16,090 nt of DNA, from contig JBKQWK010000273.1 of assembly GCA_052139595.1 (NCBI GenBank), positions 1-16,090 of the forward strand, written 5' to 3'. Under the pieces are notes generated by a model that saw only the letters and a program-made list of their open reading frames with translations, ran no database searches and was not told the DNA's origin. This stretch comes from JBKQWK01 sp052139595 (lineage in GTDB: Bacteria; Actinomycetota; Thermoleophilia; UBA2241). Of the stretch, positions 6,532 through 13,552 are shown in pieces. The position numbers were made by a program, and so were the translations under genes. Each line of letters opens with the position of its first letter. Position 1 is the stretch's first letter.

Positions 6532-7912
6532 GGAGGGGGTTGTCACGGACTTCGTACCGCATGCCGATGAAGACATCCGGACGATGCTCGCGGTCACGGG
6601 GGCGAACTCGCTCGAAGATCTGCTGAGCGAGATCCCCGAGGCTGTTCGTCTGCGTACCCCGCTCGATCTGCCGGCAGGTCTTGCCGAGAGCGAGATCTTT
6701 GCCGAACTCAGTGCCCTGGCAACGATGAACGAGCCGGCGACTAAGCTCGTCTCGTTCTTGGGCGCCGGTGTCTATGATCATTATGTACCGGCGGTGGTCG
6801 ATGCCGTTACCGGCCGCTCCGAATTTCAGACCGCCTACACGCCGTATCAGCCGGAGCGCAGCCAGGGCACGCTGCAGGCGATTTTCGAGTTTCAGACGGC
6901 CATTAGCGAGCTGACCGGTCTGCCAGTGAGCAACGCCTCCCTCTACGACGGGGCCACAGCGTTGGCCGAAGCGGCCATCATGGCTGGCAGTCAGACTGGT
7001 CGCCGGCGTTTTGTTCTTAGCGTGGGCGTGCACCCCGAGTACCGCCAGGTGCTGGCGACGGAGACGGCCGGCCTGGACTGGGAACTCGTCGATGTGCCGT
7101 TTACCGGCGACGGTCTGACCTCGACGGCGGCGCTGCGTGCCGCCGTCGATGAGCAGACCGCCGCCGTGGTCGTGCAGCAGCCGAACTTCTTCGGCGGCCT
7201 CGAAGATCTGCAGGCCGCCGCCGACCTGGCGCACGAGCACGGTGCTCTTTTCGTTGCCGTCGTCGAGCCGTTTTCTCTGGGTCTGCTGAAGACACCGGGC
7301 GAGTACGGCGCCGACATTGCTGTCGGCGAGACGCAGGCGCTGGGCAACACGCTCAACTTTGGTGGCCCCCATGCCGGTTTTATGGCTGTATCTCAGCAGC
7401 TTGTGCGCCGCCTGCCGGGACGGCTTGTCGGCGAGACCACCGACCTGGACGGCAAGCGCGGTTACGTGCTCACGCTGCAGACGCGCGAGCAGCACATCCG
7501 GCGCGAGCGCGCGACGAGCAACATCTGCTCGAACCAGGCCCTCAATGCGCTGGCCACGCTCGTCTACGTCAGCTGGCTGGGCAAGCATGGCCTGCCCGAA
7601 CTAGGTGAGCTGTGCGCGCGTAAGGCCGACTACCTGCGCCGGGCGCTTCTCGATCTGCCGGGCGTCAAGCCGTTTACCGGCGCCCCCATCTTCCGCGAAT
7701 TCGCGGTTCGTCTGCCGCAACCGGCAGCGGCGGTGGTACGGCAACTGGCGCCGATGGGCTACCTCGCCGGAGTCGCGGCCGATCGCTGGTATCCGGATCT
7801 CGACGATGTGCTCATCCTTGCCGTCACCGAGCGGCGCACACGCGTCGAGATCGATGCCTTTGTCAACGCGTTGGGTGACGTACTTGGTGCCAAGGAGGAG
7901 TCCCATGGCTGA
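6494..7912 (+). CDS. gcvPA: Glycine dehydrogenase (decarboxylating) subunit 1, P-protein alpha
   Basis: N-terminal half of the two-subunit P-protein, which decarboxylates glycine and loads the aminomethyl group on GcvH. It lacks the PLP lysine, as this subunit should; recognisable blocks are VPHADEDIRTML (start of homology), SFLGAGVYDHYVP, FQTAYTPYQPERSQGTLQ, YDGATALAEA, GGPHAGFMA and the C-terminal RVEIDAFV. The start is problematic. The only in-frame ATG before the conserved N-terminus is 6494, 38 nt inside gcvH and without a ribosome-binding site. A strong GGAGG (6532-6536) stands just after the gcvH stop, pointing to initiation near 6542-6547, where the in-frame codons are GTC and ACG. 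If used, the protein would be about 455 residues. The end overlaps gcvPB by eight bases. Confidence 0.93.
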   Translation: MPRPTAHSSPRPEEGVVTDFVPHADEDIRTMLAVTGANSLEDLLSEIPEAVRLRTPLDLPAGLAESEIFAELSALATMNEPATKLVSFLGAGVYDHYVPAVVDAVTGRSEFQTAYTPYQPERSQGTLQAIFEFQTAISELTGLPVSNASLYDGATALAEAAIMAGSQTGRRRFVLSVGVHPEYRQVLATETAGLDWELVDVPFTGDGLTSTAALRAAVDEQTAAVVVQQPNFFGGLEDLQAAADLAHEHGALFVAVVEPFSLGLLKTPGEYGADIAVGETQALGNTLNFGGPHAGFMAVSQQLVRRLPGRLVGETTDLDGKRGYVLTLQTREQHIRRERATSNICSNQALNALATLVYVSWLGKHGLPELGELCARKADYLRRALLDLPGVKPFTGAPIFREFAVRLPQPAAAVVRQLAPMGYLAGVAADRWYPDLDDVLILAVTERRTRVEIDAFVNALGDVLGAKEESHG

Positions 7913-9371
7913 GACAATCTACGAGCGCTCACGCCCTGGGCGGCGCGCCTTCACGTTGCCGGCTACCGATGTGCCGGCCACGCCGCTGGACGATCTCATC
8001 CCGGTTGCCCTGCGGCGCAGCGCTCCAGCCCGCTTGCCGGAGGTCGCCGAGATCGACCTCATGCGTCACTTCACCGCTTTGAGCACGCTCAACTACGGCG
8101 TCGAAAGTGGCCCGTACCCCTTGGGCTCCTGCACGATGAAGTACAACCCCAAGATCAACGAGCGTGTCGCTGCCCTGGAGGGCTTTCGCGGTCTACACCC
8201 CTATGAACCGGAAGAGCTGGTGCAGGGTGCCCTGGCGGTGATGTACGAACTCGATCTCTGGCTGGCCGAGATCGCCGGCCTCAGCCGCAGCACGCTGCAG
8301 CCGGCGGCCGGCGCCCACGGTGAACTCACCGGTCTGCTGCTCATACGTGCCTATCACAAGGCGCAGGGCCGCAATCCGCGGCGCATCATCATTCCTGACA
8401 CGGCGCATGGTACCAATCCGGCTTCGGTTGCCATGGCCGGCTACGAGCCGGTGGCCGTCAAGAGTGACGCCCGTGGCGGCATCGACCTTGAGGCGCTGCA
8501 GGCGCTGGTTGACGACAATACCGCTGGCCTGATGCTCACCAACCCCAACACGCTGGGGCTGTTTGACGAGCAGATCGCCGAGATTGCCCAGGTGTTTCAT
8601 AAGGTCGGTGCGCTGCTCTACTACGATGGCGCCAACAGCAACGCGGTGCTTGGCCTCTCGCGGCCGGGCGACATGGGTTTTGACGTCGTCCACTTCAATA
8701 CGCACAAGACGTTCAGCACGCCGCACGGCGGCGGCGGCCCCGGCGCCGGCCCCATCGTGGTGAGTGAGCGGCTGGTCCCGTTTCTCCCCGTTCCCGTGGT
8801 CGAAAAGAACGCCGACAACAGCTACCGTCTCGACTACGATCGGCCACAGTCGATCGGCAAGATGCGCTCGTTTTACGGCAACTTCGGTGTGCTGTTACGT
8901 GCCTACACCTACATTCGTTCGCTTGGCGGCGAAGGGCTCACGCGCGTCAGCGAGGCGGCGGTGCTCAACGCAAACTACGTGCTGGCCGGGATCCGCGACC
9001 TCTACGACGTGCCGTACGACCGGCGCTGTATGCATGAGTTTGTCGTCAGTGGCGAGTCGTTGCGGCAATATGGCGTGAAGACGCTCGACGTGGCGAAGCG
9101 GTTGCTCGACTACGGTGTGCACCCGCCGACGACGTACTTCCCGCTCATCGTTCCTGAGGCCCTCATGGTCGAGCCCACCGAGACCGAGTCGAAGGAGTCG
9201 CTCGACCTGCTCGTCGCTGCTCTGCGGGCCGTGGCCGAAGAGGCGAAGACCGATCCGCAGCTGCTGCGCGACGCTCCGCGAACGATGCCGGTGCGCCGCT
9301 TGGACGAAGTCGGGGCGGCGCGCAGACCGATCTTGCGCCAGCGCTTCGCTGAGGACGAGGTGGGGAGCTGA
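7905..9371 (+). CDS. gcvPB: Glycine dehydrogenase (decarboxylating) subunit 2, P-protein beta
   Basis: PLP-carrying half of the split P-protein, 488 residues. The Schiff-base lysine is K268 in HFNTHKTFSTPHGGGGPG, followed by the glycine-rich loop of the family. Other blocks: TLNYGVESGPYPLGSCTMKYNP (the family's characteristic start), ELTGLLLIRAYH, IPDTAHGTNPASV and the C-terminal PPTTYFPLIVPEALMVEPTE. ATG 7905 has AAGGAGG at 7892-7898 and overlaps the gcvPA stop, so the two subunits are probably translationally coupled. It works as a heterotetramer with GcvPA. The last 25 residues are basic and variable. Confidence 0.97.
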   Translation: MAETIYERSRPGRRAFTLPATDVPATPLDDLIPVALRRSAPARLPEVAEIDLMRHFTALSTLNYGVESGPYPLGSCTMKYNPKINERVAALEGFRGLHPYEPEELVQGALAVMYELDLWLAEIAGLSRSTLQPAAGAHGELTGLLLIRAYHKAQGRNPRRIIIPDTAHGTNPASVAMAGYEPVAVKSDARGGIDLEALQALVDDNTAGLMLTNPNTLGLFDEQIAEIAQVFHKVGALLYYDGANSNAVLGLSRPGDMGFDVVHFNTHKTFSTPHGGGGPGAGPIVVSERLVPFLPVPVVEKNADNSYRLDYDRPQSIGKMRSFYGNFGVLLRAYTYIRSLGGEGLTRVSEAAVLNANYVLAGIRDLYDVPYDRRCMHEFVVSGESLRQYGVKTLDVAKRLLDYGVHPPTTYFPLIVPEALMVEPTETESKESLDLLVAALRAVAEEAKTDPQLLRDAPRTMPVRRLDEVGAARRPILRQRFAEDEVGS

Positions 9372-9390
9372 CAGCAGGTTTGGTCGATTT

Positions 9391-10098
9391 GTGAGTAGTG
9401 TGCGGTGGCTGCCGCCGCTGCAGGCGGACGGCGGCGTGCAGATGGCGTTTGATGACGGTCTTCTGGCGACGGCCACGGGTGTGATCGCGCGGCAGTACAC
9501 GTGGGATCCGCCGGCGCTCAGCTTGGGCAAGTTCCAGAAGGTGGAACTTGGTCGGCCGCTGCCGTTCACGGTTGTGCGGCGGCCTTCGGGTGGGCGCGCG
9601 GTCTTGCACGGAGCCGAGTTCGAGTGGTCGTTTGCGGTCGTGTTCGCCACGACCGCTTTGGCCGATCGGCGGGTCGAGACGCCGTACGCGCTGGTTGCCG
9701 ACGCTTTCGCCGACGCCTTGCGTGAGCTGGGCGTGCCGGTTGAAGAGACGCGCAGCACGCCCTATCAGCACTCAGGGCTCTGCTTTGCCAGTGCCCTGCG
9801 TCACGACATCATGGCGGCTGGGGCCAAAATCGTCGCTCTGGCCCAGGCGCAGCGGGCTGAGGGTGTGCTTGTGCACGGCAGCGTGCTCGAGCATCGTCCA
9901 CCGGCTTATTTGGTCGACGCGGTGGAGGAGCTGCTGGACGAGCCATGGCAGGGCGACGGCCTGGCCGCCAGCGGTGTGGCCGTCGCCCGCGACAAGCTCT
10001 GGCGCAGCGTGCTCGAGCGGCTCGAGACGGCGCTTGCTGGCGAACTGTCGGCGGGACGGCCGGACACTGATTCACGCTCCCCGGAGGTGGCAACATGA
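9391..10098 (+). CDS. Lipoate-protein ligase / octanoyltransferase family protein, LipM-like
   Basis: 235-residue protein of the biotin/lipoate ligase fold (PF03099 type). Seen: MAFDDGLL (18-25, family MALDEALL), LSLGKFQ (43-49), RRPSGGRAVLH (63-73), K146 in AGAKI (the lysine that positions the acyl group) and HGSVL (162-166). Between gcvH/gcvP and lipA it most likely transfers octanoyl from acyl carrier protein to GcvH K66, as LipM does in Bacillus subtilis, rather than ligating free lipoate. C131 (in GLCF) is a candidate acyl-carrying cysteine, but I cannot verify its alignment. The usual GSAQ after the lysine reads ALAQ here. The start is chosen as GTG 9391 (only 19 nt after gcvPB, weak AGCAGG upstream); GTG 9400 is an alternative. 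Its stop overlaps lpdA by four bases. Confidence 0.85.
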   Translation: MSSVRWLPPLQADGGVQMAFDDGLLATATGVIARQYTWDPPALSLGKFQKVELGRPLPFTVVRRPSGGRAVLHGAEFEWSFAVVFATTALADRRVETPYALVADAFADALRELGVPVEETRSTPYQHSGLCFASALRHDIMAAGAKIVALAQAQRAEGVLVHGSVLEHRPPAYLVDAVEELLDEPWQGDGLAASGVAVARDKLWRSVLERLETALAGELSAGRPDTDSRSPEVAT

Positions 10099-11528
10099 CC
10101 AAGGTTTTGATTCTCGGCGGCGGGCCGGCCGGTTACGTCGCCGCCCTGCGTGCCGCTCAGCTCGGTGCGTCGGTGACGCTGGTCGAGCAGCGCGAGATTG
10201 GCGGCACCTGCCTCAACCGCGGCTGCATCCCGACGAAGTCGCTGGTTGCCAGCGCCGAGACGATGCGCAGTGCTCGCGAAGCGGCCGTTTTTGGCGTGCT
10301 TCTGGGCGAGCCGGGGCTCGATTTTGCCACTGTCATGCGGCGCAAGGACGACTCGACGCGTCAGCTGCGCGAGGGCGTCGAGCACCTGCTGAAGGCTCGC
10401 AAGGTTGAGGTCGTGCATGGACACGGCCGGCTCGTAGACGCGCATCGCCTTGCCGTTGAGCCGTTCACCGAGGGCGGCGGCGGGTCACCGCACGAGGCGA
10501 CGACGGGTGTCGTGGATCTCAGCGGTGATGCAGTCATTCTTGCCAGCGGCTCTGAACCGGTTCGTCTGCCGATGTTCGATGCCGCCGACCCGCGCGTCAT
10601 GACGAGCGACGAGATCCTCGCCATCGAGGAGCTGCCAGCAAGTCTGCTGATCGTCGGCGGCGGTGTGATCGGCTGTGAATTTGCGGCCGTCTTTGCCGCC
10701 TTGGGGACAAAGGTCACCATCGTTGAAATGCTCGATCAGCTTCTTGCCGGCGAAGACAAGCGGACTGCTCGCACCCTGCAGCAGGCGCTCAAGAAGCAGG
10801 GCATCGAGGTGCGCCTGGGTGACCGGGTGGCTGAGGTTGTTTCGTCGGATCCGATTGACAAAGCCGATGGTGCCATCAGCGTGCGCCTTGCTGGCGGCGA
10901 GGTCGTCACGGCGCAACTGGCGCTGGTCAGCGTCGGTCGCAAGGCTGTCAGCCGTGGTCTCGGCTACGAGGAGGCCGGTTTGCAGATTGATGGCCACGGC
11001 TTCGTCGTCACCGACGAGACGCTGCGCACGGCTGTCGCCGGTGTCTTCGCCGCCGGCGACCTGGCCGGCCCGCCGCTGCTTGCTCATTGGGGCTATCACG
11101 AGGGCGCTGTGGCGGCCGAGAATGCCTTTACCGGCGGGCAGATTACCGTCGATCGGCGGGCGGTGCCCAGCTGCGTCTTCACGCATCCCGAAGTCGCCAG
11201 CGTCGGTCTCACGGAAGATCGCGCTGCCGCCGAGGGCCGCGCAGTCGACGTGACGGCAGTGCGCTTCAACGGTAACTCCAAGGCCGTGATCGACGGCCAG
11301 AGCGACGGTTACATTCGTTTGGTGCTCGAGCCCGGCTCCGGTGTCGTTCTAGGTGCCTCGCTCGTCGGTCCGCATGTGACCGAACTTGTCCATGAGATTG
11401 CCCTGGCGGTGAGTGCTGGCCTGTCGGTCGCGGCGATCGCGCACACCATTCACGCCCATCCCAGCCTCAGTGAAACGGTCGGTGAGGTAGCGATGAGCGC
11501 TATCGGGCGTGGAGTCCACAGCTTGTGA
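10095..11528 (+). CDS. lpdA: Dihydrolipoamide dehydrogenase (glycine cleavage L protein)
   Basis: 477-residue FAD/NAD disulfide oxidoreductase that reoxidises dihydrolipoyl-GcvH and reduces NAD+. FAD site GGGPAGYVAA (8-17); redox-active disulfide C39-C44 in GGTCLNRGCIPTKSL; NAD site IVGGGVIGCEFA (186-197); second FAD motif VFAAGDL (317-323); the active-site His-Glu pair H455 and E460 in HAHPSLSE. Length is normal. ATG 10095 has GGAGG at 10083-10087 and overlaps the previous stop. Being inside the glycine operon, it probably serves GcvH first, but it could also supply other 2-oxoacid complexes if the organism has them. Confidence 0.96.
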   Translation: MTKVLILGGGPAGYVAALRAAQLGASVTLVEQREIGGTCLNRGCIPTKSLVASAETMRSAREAAVFGVLLGEPGLDFATVMRRKDDSTRQLREGVEHLLKARKVEVVHGHGRLVDAHRLAVEPFTEGGGGSPHEATTGVVDLSGDAVILASGSEPVRLPMFDAADPRVMTSDEILAIEELPASLLIVGGGVIGCEFAAVFAALGTKVTIVEMLDQLLAGEDKRTARTLQQALKKQGIEVRLGDRVAEVVSSDPIDKADGAISVRLAGGEVVTAQLALVSVGRKAVSRGLGYEEAGLQIDGHGFVVTDETLRTAVAGVFAAGDLAGPPLLAHWGYHEGAVAAENAFTGGQITVDRRAVPSCVFTHPEVASVGLTEDRAAAEGRAVDVTAVRFNGNSKAVIDGQSDGYIRLVLEPGSGVVLGASLVGPHVTELVHEIALAVSAGLSVAAIAHTIHAHPSLSETVGEVAMSAIGRGVHSL

Positions 11529-12469
11529 GCGAAACCGACGCGAAGCTGGAACCTCCGACAGTGCGGCGGAGTATGGGTGAGCAGAGTGACGTGACTGTGC
11601 CCGCTGGCCGCAAGCCTGCTTGGCTACGGGTCAAGGCACCGCAGGCACCGCAATTTCGGGCGACCCAGGCGCTGCTCAACGAATTGCGCCTGCATACCGT
11701 CTGTGAAGAGGCTCGCTGTCCCAACAAGGGCGAATGCTTCTCCAGCGGCACGGCGACCTTCCTGATCATGGGCGACAGTTGCACGCGCGGCTGCCGGTTC
11801 TGCTCCGTCGGACACGGCGTCGTTGGCCCGCTTGACGAAGACGAGCCGCGCCGTGTCGCCGTGGCGGCACGGCGGCTTGAGCTGAGGCATGTGGTCGTGA
11901 CCAGTGTTACGCGCGACGATCTCGCCGATGGCGGTGCTGCACACTACGCGGCGACGATCGCCGCCTTACGCGCTGAAGTGCCGTCGGCGACAGTCGAGGT
12001 TTTGATTCCGGATTTGGGCGGCGACGAAGCGGCGCTGCGCGCCGTGCTCGCCGCCCGCCCGGACGTGCTCAATCACAACCTCGAAACGGCACCACGGCTT
12101 TACGCGCGCGTTCGTCCGCAGGCAAGCTACGAACGCTCACTTCTGCTGCTCGAGCGGGCTGTCGCCTGGGCGCATGTTCCTCACGTCGCCGGCGCCGGGC
12201 GACGACCGCTGGTCAAGACCGGCATCATGGTGGGACTGGGCGAAACGGCGGTCGAGGTTGGTGACGTGCTTGCCGACTGCGCTGCTGTCGGCGTCGATGT
12301 AGTCACCATCGGCCAGTATCTGCAGTCGCAGCCGGAGCTGCTGCCGGTCGTGAGGTACGTGTCTCCGAGCGAGTTTGCGGTCTGGGAACAACAGGGTGCC
12401 GAGCTAGGCCTGCGTGTCCAGGCCGGCCCCTTCGTGCGCTCCTCGTATCGCGCTGGCGACCTTTTGTGA
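11525..12469 (+). CDS. lipA: Lipoyl synthase (radical SAM)
   Basis: 314-residue enzyme that inserts two sulfurs into protein-bound octanoyl chains, giving lipoyl-GcvH. Both Fe-S clusters can be seen: the auxiliary cluster cysteines C60, C65, C71 (CEEARCPNKGEC) and the radical SAM C86, C90, C93 (CTRGCRFC, a CX3CX2C). The RSSY motif that supplies the serine ligand of the auxiliary cluster is at 305-308, close to the C-terminus. GTG 11525 overlaps the lpdA stop (GTGA), with GGAG ten bases upstream; an in-frame ATG at residue 17 is an alternative. With the LipM-like protein it completes lipoate assembly on GcvH. Confidence 0.96.
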   Translation: MSETDAKLEPPTVRRSMGEQSDVTVPAGRKPAWLRVKAPQAPQFRATQALLNELRLHTVCEEARCPNKGECFSSGTATFLIMGDSCTRGCRFCSVGHGVVGPLDEDEPRRVAVAARRLELRHVVVTSVTRDDLADGGAAHYAATIAALRAEVPSATVEVLIPDLGGDEAALRAVLAARPDVLNHNLETAPRLYARVRPQASYERSLLLLERAVAWAHVPHVAGAGRRPLVKTGIMVGLGETAVEVGDVLADCAAVGVDVVTIGQYLQSQPELLPVVRYVSPSEFAVWEQQGAELGLRVQAGPFVRSSYRAGDLL

Positions 12470-12511
12470 GGCAGAGTCCAAACGTTCCCGACCAGGAAAG
12501 CTGGTGTCGCG

Positions 12512-13369
12512 ATGAGCGATTCGTCAAGTTCCGGCGGTAGTGCCCCGGCCACCACGGCTTCTGCTGCGGCCGCAGTGCCCGCCGCTGCTGGCCAGGCTGC
12601 CGCTCAGGCTGCTGGTGGGGCTGTCGCTCAAGCTGTCGCTCGAACTGCCGTGTCGCTGCCGCTGGCGCGCCATCCGCGCGCCGTCCTCTTTGACGTTGAC
12701 TACACCCTGCTTCGCCCCAGCGAGCTGTTTGAGGCCTCCGGGTATCGACGCATGGGGGTGCGCTTTGGCCTGACTCTCGATGAGGCGCGCTGGGCCGAGG
12801 CCGAGGTGGCGGCTTATACAGCGGTCAAGGCACGCCGCCGGCAGATCGGCAACGCCCACGATGACGCTGTCTACGAGATCATCGCCGAAGCAGTTATCGG
12901 GGCCATGGGCGGTGGTGATCCGGAAACGGTGCGGGCCTGCGCCGAAGCGGTCATCGATGAGTGGGCTCGTTGCGACAATTTCACTCTTTACGACGACGTG
13001 AAGCCTTGTCTGAGTCGTCTGCGTGCCACGGGGCTGAAGGTTGGCCTGGTCAGTAATACCAACCGCAATCTGGCCGATGTGCTCGCGCACTTTGCTTTGA
13101 ACGAGTTCGTTGACGCTGCCGTGACCAGCGTCGAGGTCGGAGAGATGAAGCCCAGCCCGTTGATCTTCGCAACGGCACTGGCGGCACTTGGCGAGTCGGC
13201 CGCTGACGTCGTGATGGTCGGCGACAGCGTTGAGGATGACGTGCGCGGCGCCCTCGCTTGCGGCCTCTCGGCGGTGCTGATTGATCGTGGCGGCCGAGCC
13301 CCAAGCGTCGCCGGCCAGACCACAATTCGCTCGTTGGCCGAGCTGCCGGTTCTGCTCCAGCTGCCCTGA
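12512..13369 (+). CDS. HAD-superfamily hydrolase (phosphatase-like), Ala-rich N-terminus
   Basis: 285-residue protein. The HAD core begins near residue 57 with motif I FDVDYTLL (nucleophile D61, acid/base D63). Motif II is S181-N182 (VSNTNR), motif III is K213 (EMKPSP) and motif IV is GDSVEDD (237-243). A helical cap of about 95 residues sits after motif I, so this is a subfamily I (C1-cap) enzyme acting on a small phosphorylated molecule; the substrate is not known. Residues 1-50 are low complexity (Ser/Gly then Ala/Gln/Val) and are absent from typical members; GTG at 12650 could be the true start. The upstream AGGAAAG is weak. It follows lipA by 42 nt and probably ends the operon. A role in phosphoglycolate or other repair chemistry would be guesswork. 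Confidence 0.85.
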   Translation: MSDSSSSGGSAPATTASAAAAVPAAAGQAAAQAAGGAVAQAVARTAVSLPLARHPRAVLFDVDYTLLRPSELFEASGYRRMGVRFGLTLDEARWAEAEVAAYTAVKARRRQIGNAHDDAVYEIIAEAVIGAMGGGDPETVRACAEAVIDEWARCDNFTLYDDVKPCLSRLRATGLKVGLVSNTNRNLADVLAHFALNEFVDAAVTSVEVGEMKPSPLIFATALAALGESAADVVMVGDSVEDDVRGALACGLSAVLIDRGGRAPSVAGQTTIRSLAELPVLLQLP

Positions 13370-13372
13370 GCA

Positions 13373-13406
13373 CTGGCGCCAGGTGCCGGCACCGGCTAAC
13401 GCCGGT
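13373..13406 (+). terminator. Inverted repeats after the glycine/lipoate operon, possible terminator
   Basis: Four bases after the HAD stop is the palindrome CTGGCGCCAG (13373-13382), then GGTGCCGGCACC (13382-13393), then a hairpin ACCGGC/GCCGGT with loop TAAC (13391-13406). No T run follows, so intrinsic termination is uncertain, but the cluster of GC-rich dyads at the end of a long operon is suggestive. Confidence 0.35.
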
Positions 13407-13440
13407 ACGCGTGCACTGCGCGCCGGGTTGCATGAGCGGG

Positions 13441-13539
13441 TATCCTAGAAGAGAGGACGCGAACGCACGGGATCGTGGTCGTGCTGCCGTGACGTCCAGT
13501 CGCGGCCGATGCGTCGCGGTCTGGTGGTGCAGCGCTGCA
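13441..13539 (+). promoter_or_regulatory. Structured leader region of the aldehyde:ferredoxin oxidoreductase gene
   Basis: TATCCT (13441-13446) could be a -10 box, though no -35 fits at the right spacing. Downstream, GGACG (13455-13459) pairs with CGTCC (13493-13497), enclosing a second helix CACGG/CCGTG (13466-13470 with 13487-13491). A perfect 12-base palindrome TGCAGCGCTGCA lies at 13528-13539 just before the start codon. It may be a regulatory RNA, but I cannot match it to a known class such as the Moco/Tuco motif. Confidence 0.3.
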
Positions 13540-13552
13540 GAAAAGAGATGAC

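Noticed and set aside
6416..7588. 390-codon reverse frame opposite gcvPA
   Set aside because: It is a mirror frame of a highly conserved gene in GC-rich DNA; its product shows no domain, and the forward frame has clear P-protein motifs.
8895..9758. Reverse frames opposite the end of gcvPB and the LipM-like gene
   Set aside because: Low-complexity Arg/Ser-rich products with no motif, overlapping two genes with strong family signatures.
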